Shown here: positions 58,642-64,000 of the stretch, one piece after another
Position numbering within the stretch: position 1 is the first letter of the stretch
Layout of the letters: every line of letters begins with the position of its first letter
Source of the DNA: Letharia columbiana
Taxonomy: Eukaryota; Ascomycota; Lecanoromycetes; Lecanorales; Parmeliaceae
DNA length: 64,000 bases
Direction: 5' to 3'
Assembly (NCBI RefSeq): GCF_014066305.1
Contig: NW_023501073.1
Location: 236,001 to 300,000, forward strand
Notes under the pieces: generated by a model
The model's input: the letters and a program-made list of their open reading frames with translations, nothing else
Database searches by the model: none
What the model was told of the DNA's origin: nothing
Position numbers and translations under genes: made by a program

Positions 58642-59427
58642 TGTGTATACTTTGAATTGAGCTCGAGTGTCTTCTGCAAAGGGCTCAATGGTTTTGCTTT
58701 CATTTTTGGTAGTTCATGCTTTGGATCTTGTACGAGTACAGAGGTACGGAGTACTTCAGAAGTAAAAGAAGTTTGCTGCACGTCGGCTCCGAGAATCGGA
58801 GATACCGGCTACAACGAGGTCAGACAAGGATCGGACCCCACATGCAATCTACCGTGTTCACTAGGATCTGCAATCACCGATAAGTCCGATCAGCCAAAAT
58901 GTCAGCAAAATTGTATGGCAACTTGATACAAAACTATTGAACAAATGCCTTTTTTTTGGATTTTAGCTCCGTTCAGAGGCTTAACGCACCTTTATATACA
59001 GCTAGCGACTACTTCAGGTGGCGGTTGATGAATTTGTTAGACTGCATAGCCCAGTAGTTTGCATTTGGGGTGGAAACGAGTAGCGTCAATGCCTGAGCTC
59101 CTTGGGGTTTGATGGTGGAGCAAAGGTGTAACTCTGTAGGCCCGCTGCCAGATGAAGTGTCAGTCGACAATGGTAGATATTGACAAAAAAAGCACAAAGT
59201 ACGAGATTTGTGGCCCATGAAACACTCATTTTGGACTGTTTCTGCACATCGACTGTCAGGTCTTCTCTCAGTCCTTTACCTCAGGGGTACACGATACTTA
59301 GAAGCTGCCACTTTTCTAGGAGCTTGCCCGCTCTGTGGAAAAGGAGGCGCGTTAGGACTTAGTCCGGTAGAGGGAGATTTTGAGAACCTCACAAGTCCGC
59401 ATCGACGGCTCAAGGGCCCGTTCGGGG
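58642..59427. other. Intergenic
   Basis: The left part is the hydrolase promoter. A 69-codon minus-strand frame (59218-59009) is not assignable. Confidence 0.4.
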
Positions 59428-61234
59428 TCAATTGACCTTGTTAGGCTCTGCTGCAGGGGCGATATGACTCGCTGCTATGAAATCTAATTGGGTCTGCTCT
59501 TCTGCCTCTGGAACGTGGGTCTCGGCCACTTTCTCTTCTTGCACTTGCTCATCTACCACAGGAGACTCGTGAATTTGCCCAACTTGCATTACATCCAGGT
59601 CCGATTTCGCTTCCTTTGTTCCTGCCTTCTCGCCCTTGGCCTTCTCTTTTCGATGTTCTTTTTCCTTCTTATCTTTGCGCCATCCAGGACCGTACTTCAT
59701 TAATAGCCACAAGCTAGGGCTCAAGGCAATCCAGACGAGAGAAGCGAAAGTATAAGCCCATCCAACACCCATCTTATCGATCATTGGTACCACAACAGCA
59801 GTCGATCCTGCTCCAAGCAAGCAACGGAATAGGTTATTGGCTGCGGTCGCCGACGCCGCGTTTCCGGGATTGATATCGACCATCAAAATTTGCATGACTT
59901 GAAAGGCAGCCATGGAGCCGTAGCCGAACACAAATAACAGAATGAGGGGACCAGCCAGGTTTGTTCTGTAGTCCAGAGTCCAACCATAAGCAATCGAGCC
60001 TATGTTGCCAATGTATAGCAAGGGTAGGGCAACCTCAAGGCGCGCTTTCTCAATCGGAAAGTTAGTAAGATCTTGGTGGCGATTCTTGGTCAATGGAAAC
60101 CCGTTTTTCTTGGCGTGTCTTCGATAATTCCAATCGATAGCCTTCCCTGTGGAAAGTGCAGAAACCACACTACCGGCACCGAAGGGGATGTAGACCAGAC
60201 CCAGCTGCAGCTCATCGAAGCCGTAGATCTTTCCAAACAGGTAGGGTATACCCGTTGTGGTTGCATAAAGAATGGCAAATAGCAAGCCACTGCAGAAAAG
60301 AATGAGCCCGGATTCTTTGTCCCCAGCGATGACCAGCGTCGACAGTGGATTGGGAAACTTCAGTCTATAATTCTTGCGAACAGCTTCCTGCTGGGCGGCA
60401 TCCACAATAATCCCAGCTTTGATCCGGCGCCTTTCCCGTATGATGCCTGTCAGTGACTGATTCAACTTTGGTGGCGGGATCGAGCCGTCTCCCACCACTT
60501 TTCTACATGTCTCTGGTAGAAACAAGAAGAAGAACACGAAATATGTGGCAGAAGAGATGGTCAAGAACCAGAAGATCCACCACCACCCAAGATACTGGGC
60601 AATGACACCACCTATGATGGGACCCGCGATGGGGCCGAGGATTGAGGCAACCGAGGTGTAGCCAACATACATCCCTCTATCCGCACTCGTAACAAGATCG
60701 GCAACAACTCCGTTGCAAAGAGCAACGGTTCCACTGCTACCAGCGCTCTGAAGACACCGCAGCACCAACAGCGCAGCGAAGTTTCTTTGCAAAGCCAGCC
60801 CAATGTTTGCCGCGATATAGACGATAAAGCAGTAGATGTACGCTGGTCTTCTGCCGGCACCATCGGAGAAACCAGCGATCATCATTGGGGCCAGTCCCTG
60901 AAGAATCTATACAGGCATTAGTATTCATCGAGCGCGGTCTGAATGCAGGAATACCTACTAAGAACGTGGTAACCGTCAGGTTTATTTTCGAAATGCTCAC
61001 GTGGAGATCCCCAGCTATCTCGTTCAAGGCTGGCAGATATATGGTGGTGGACATAGGAGAAAAGACAGCTCCCAGCGCCGCTGAGAGGACTATGGCCTTC
61101 TTCTGGGGACCTGTGAAGGCAGAGTATGCCACATCGGAGGTAACAGGTTGCTCACTGACGGGCTCAACGCTGGATTCCAGCTCCTCCGCTACTCGTTCTG
61201 GCACTGGCACTTGGTCTGGCTTCGTTTTTGCCAT
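59428..61234 (-). CDS. MFS transporter, DHA1 (drug:H+ antiporter) type
   Basis: Two exons, 61234-60959 and 60906-59428, give 584 residues; the 52-nt intron joins TVTTFL to ILQGLAPMMIAGFSDGAGRR, the latter holding the MFS loop 2-3 motif (GxxDxxGRR). About twelve membrane helices follow, with the DHA1 signature in helix 4-5 (LRCLQSAGSSGTVALCNGVV; SILGPIAGPIIGGVIAQYLG), a central loop with RRRIKAG, and a long charged cytosolic C-terminus (KKEKEHRKEKAKGEKAGTKE and an acidic end). The family exports toxicants and metabolites at the plasma membrane, like yeast Qdr or Flr proteins; substrate unknown. No biosynthetic cluster is beside it. Confidence 0.9.
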
Positions 61235-62699
61235 TGTGCCTTGGTCGTTCTAAGTCCTTGGAGGAAATGGTGAGCTCTCTTTCGCTGTGCAGCACTTATA
61301 TACCGCTGTAGGGAAAAGAGAAGTGGCACCAGGGAACGCAGCAGGAAAAGTCACAAAGGCGTTCTTTTCGCGTTGGATGGCCATGGTTGCATGAGGGAAC
61401 AGCTGAATTTTACCCTTATATATATCCGGCCACCAAGGCATGAGAAATGTGGCACACTCACTCGAAACCGCGTGCAGTGGGCGATTACAATAATACTGTA
61501 AGCTTATTAAGATAATCAAGATCTGCCAGAAGTAATAGGAGTCAAAGTCTTTTACACCTTACTCTTTTATTCCCATAGGGCTGTCAGGGTCGAAGGTAGT
61601 AACCGTGACAGTTGCCCACCAAAAGGGAAAAATGATTGCGTGTTTGCTGTCCACCGTACCACTACTCAATTGTCATGGGGATGAGGACATCCAATCTCTT
61701 TGCAGCTGTGTGTATGGTCCACATAGTAAGCAACCTCTTCCAAGTCGTCATTATCGTGGTTGTTGCCGAAGACACAAAGGGTAGGGCAGATTACCGAATC
61801 ATACCCCAAAATTTTTGTATAGGGGTATGACTCGGTAGTTCGCCCACAGGAGTATTGTGATTGGGACGGTGCAGGGCGATCTCCAGATTTACTGGCTCGG
61901 TGATCGACGGCGTACCGATCGTAATACAATACAAGACCAACGCTCAGTGTGAGTATATCACTGAGGTCTTTGGTGATTCATATCGGTGACGATGATGAGA
62001 CTTCGCAGGGTCTTTAGCAGTATCAAAGGAATGGTTGTCATGTCTTCTTCCACTGACTTCATTGAGCCTGGGGCCATTTTATCCTTTGCGCATTATACGA
62101 GAGAAAGCGATAAGTTCTATTCTCACTTCATATGCGAAATAACGAGGCGGAGAGTGTCATGGTTTTTTAGTCTCAGTAATTCAGACTCACGGCTAGCCGG
62201 GGTACCTATGGCCAGCCCTACACTCGTGCCTCGCTTCGGGGGCCAATCATATCGCAAGCTCATTACGGCATACCCCTCCCTTAGAGTCTGAGTAGGAAAC
62301 CCCCGAATCGCTACATGGACCGTTAATTTGTATGGGCCCACCGCAATAATCACCCCGTTATCGACTTCCTCCATTTTTCCAGCCATCACCACATTATCTT
62401 TTAACATCAATTGAGGGGCCAATAGACCTTTCGAGGTCGCTGAACAAGTACATAAACTTTTTATTATGATCGGATAGCTCGTTGTTGTCGCATAAGCTCA
62501 TCCGAACACATATTCTCCGCTAACGATTATAGCACCTACCTTTAGCCGATCACCCCCCAATGATTAAATTCCAGACGATGACGTATCGTATTCAGCATTA
62601 TTAAAAGATTATATAACGAGTCGAGTGTAATGATTGAATCACAAGTTTGACTATATCACTATCTAATGGAAATCGAGCACTGAAGCTATCCCCCTATAT
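61235..62699. other. Gene-poor transition to AT-rich sequence
   Basis: No gene was recognised. A 99-codon minus-strand frame (62422-62123) reads like protein (EEVDNGVIIAVGPYKLTVHV) but matches no family I know and lacks a partner exon. The MFS promoter lies at the left. Confidence 0.35.
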
Positions 62700-63267
62700 A
62701 CAGATTTATCAACTCGAAGATATATTACTTAGAAGTTAAAGAGAGTATAAAATATATATCTTAAATAGTTTTAACGCGCTTAACGCGTTTAAAACGAATT
62801 AAAGTAGATAAGAAAACTATAAGAGGCGCTTAGATACGCGATTTTCTCTTTAACGACGATAGCGAGATATTTTCGAATTATATATACTAACCTCTTTATA
62901 GCTTATAAAAATATCCTTTCTTCTAACGAATACGAAGTTTTAAGATATTTAGCAAATCAATTCTAGAGAAAAGAAAAAAAGTTATATATTTAATACTCGG
63001 GTATAAAAGTAGAGAGAAGAATATTTTAACGTTTATTATTATTATAACGACGATATAGACCTTTCTATATTTAAAGACGTCTTTTTCTACGTTCTATATA
63101 CTTATAAGAGACTTCAACGCCGTACGAGATATCTTTATTCATCGATATCGCCGCTATTAATATCTAACTTTATATTAAAAGAATAAATTATCTCCGCTTC
63201 GCTCTCCGCTCTACTCTCCGCAAGTTCGATCGCTTATTTATTTATATATATCGCTATAGCGATACTC

Positions 63268-63301
<34 letters not shown>

Positions 63302-64000
63302 TTTATTTATTTATATTTATTACCGCGACGACTCTTATAAGTCTAGTCGTTTAAAAAATAAGAGAAGACTACGGCGTTTAATCGAAGTAATTTACTTCTT
63401 AATTACTATATTATAACTTCTAATTTAACGAGAACTTATTTAATTATATTATTTAACTTTTTTTAAGAATTTCAAAAAAGGCTTTTTTGTTAAGAATTAT
63501 ATGTACGTAGAGTGTGAATATTATATATCGGGCGATACATTAAAAAATTAAGTCTTAATAGAGTTTTTTACTTAGACTTATCTTAAGGTCGATAGAATTA
63601 AGTTAAGACTAATAGTTTTTAATTAATTAATTAATTACATTATATTACTCTAAAGTCTTATCTTAATAGTCGACTATACGAGACGCGTAACTAATCTATC
63701 TAATCGTTTTTAAACTAGTCGAAAGCTAAAAGAGAGTCTCTTATAATCGTAGAGCCTCTAACTTAAGTATTATATTCTTCTTTTTAACTCGTAATTCTTA
63801 TATATATATATATGCTTATAGACTAAATAAAGAACTTTACTAAGCTCGAGAGTTTTATAGAAAATAATATCTAAATTCTAACTCTTTTATTAATTATTTT
63901 ACTTGACGGGATTACTCTAATAATTATTAAGGATTATTACTCTTTAGTAATTTATTACTTAATAGATAAAGTCGAGATTTAAGATTCGATACTATTATAT
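62700..64000. other. AT-rich RIP-like isochore
   Basis: From about 62.7 kb to the window end the sequence is AT-dominated with abundant TA, while CG is retained and CA/TG are nearly absent. By eye, 62761-63480 contains about six CA and no TG. That dinucleotide pattern is the mark of repeat-induced point mutation in ascomycetes. No open frame of note survives, and the source element cannot be identified. Confidence 0.8.
63267..63320. repeat. TTAC/TTAT tetranucleotide microsatellite
   Basis: About eight TTAC units run directly into several TTAT units, inside the AT-rich isochore. The change from TTAC to TTAT within one array is a single C-to-T transition per unit. Confidence 0.9.

Overview
The window is nuclear DNA of a filamentous ascomycete (Pezizomycotina). 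The evidence is short GT-AG introns, mostly 45-115 nt, with CTNAC-type branch sites, fungus-restricted families (a Vps3844-type protein, a Zn2Cys6 activator, a CAP10/GT90 glycosyltransferase with a multi-pass N-terminus), and a right-hand end that is AT-rich and depleted of CA/TG dinucleotides, as expected after repeat-induced point mutation (RIP). I cannot name the species. All exon maps were made by hand from splice consensus, reading frame and family resemblance; nothing was aligned by software.

Region 2.8-42.6 kb is a normal housekeeping block. In order: VPS8 (CORVET subunit, -), a GPALPP/DUF3752 protein (+), relics of a monocarboxylate-type MFS transporter and a GFA-domain enzyme, ERO1 (-), CIA2/MIP18 (-), a Zn2Cys6 regulator (+), SmG (-) divergent from an NTR2-domain protein (+), a 980-aa GT90 membrane glycosyltransferase (-) divergent from KRE33/NAT10 (+), a small tail-anchored hypothetical protein (-), a mitochondrially targeted conserved protein (-) divergent from a Vps3844-type protein (+), TIM17 (-) divergent from an IMP-like S26 protease (+), a frameshifted F-box-like pseudogene, a hypothetical gene with a TATA box, and an amidohydrolase (+). 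As usual in eukaryotes these genes are not one pathway, but several divergent pairs share function: SmG with NTR2 (splicing) and TIM17 with the S26 protease (mitochondrial biogenesis).

Region 42.7-57.7 kb is accessory. It begins with two tandem paralogous F-box genes that share a three-exon layout. About 10 kb of gene-poor sequence follows, with minisatellites, direct repeats, partly decayed coiled-coil genes whose unit recurs at several sites, an apparently intact two-exon gene for a small secreted protein, and a decayed relative of that gene about 6 kb away. Region 57.7-61.2 kb returns to metabolic genes: a dienelactone hydrolase (-) and a DHA1-type MFS transporter (-).

Region 61.2-64.0 kb has no recognisable intact gene and passes into an AT-rich, RIP-like isochore from about 62.7 kb to the window end. 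I found no complete transposon, CRISPR array, rRNA gene or convincing tRNA gene. The most novel material is the secreted-protein family and the coiled-coil repeat family in the accessory block.
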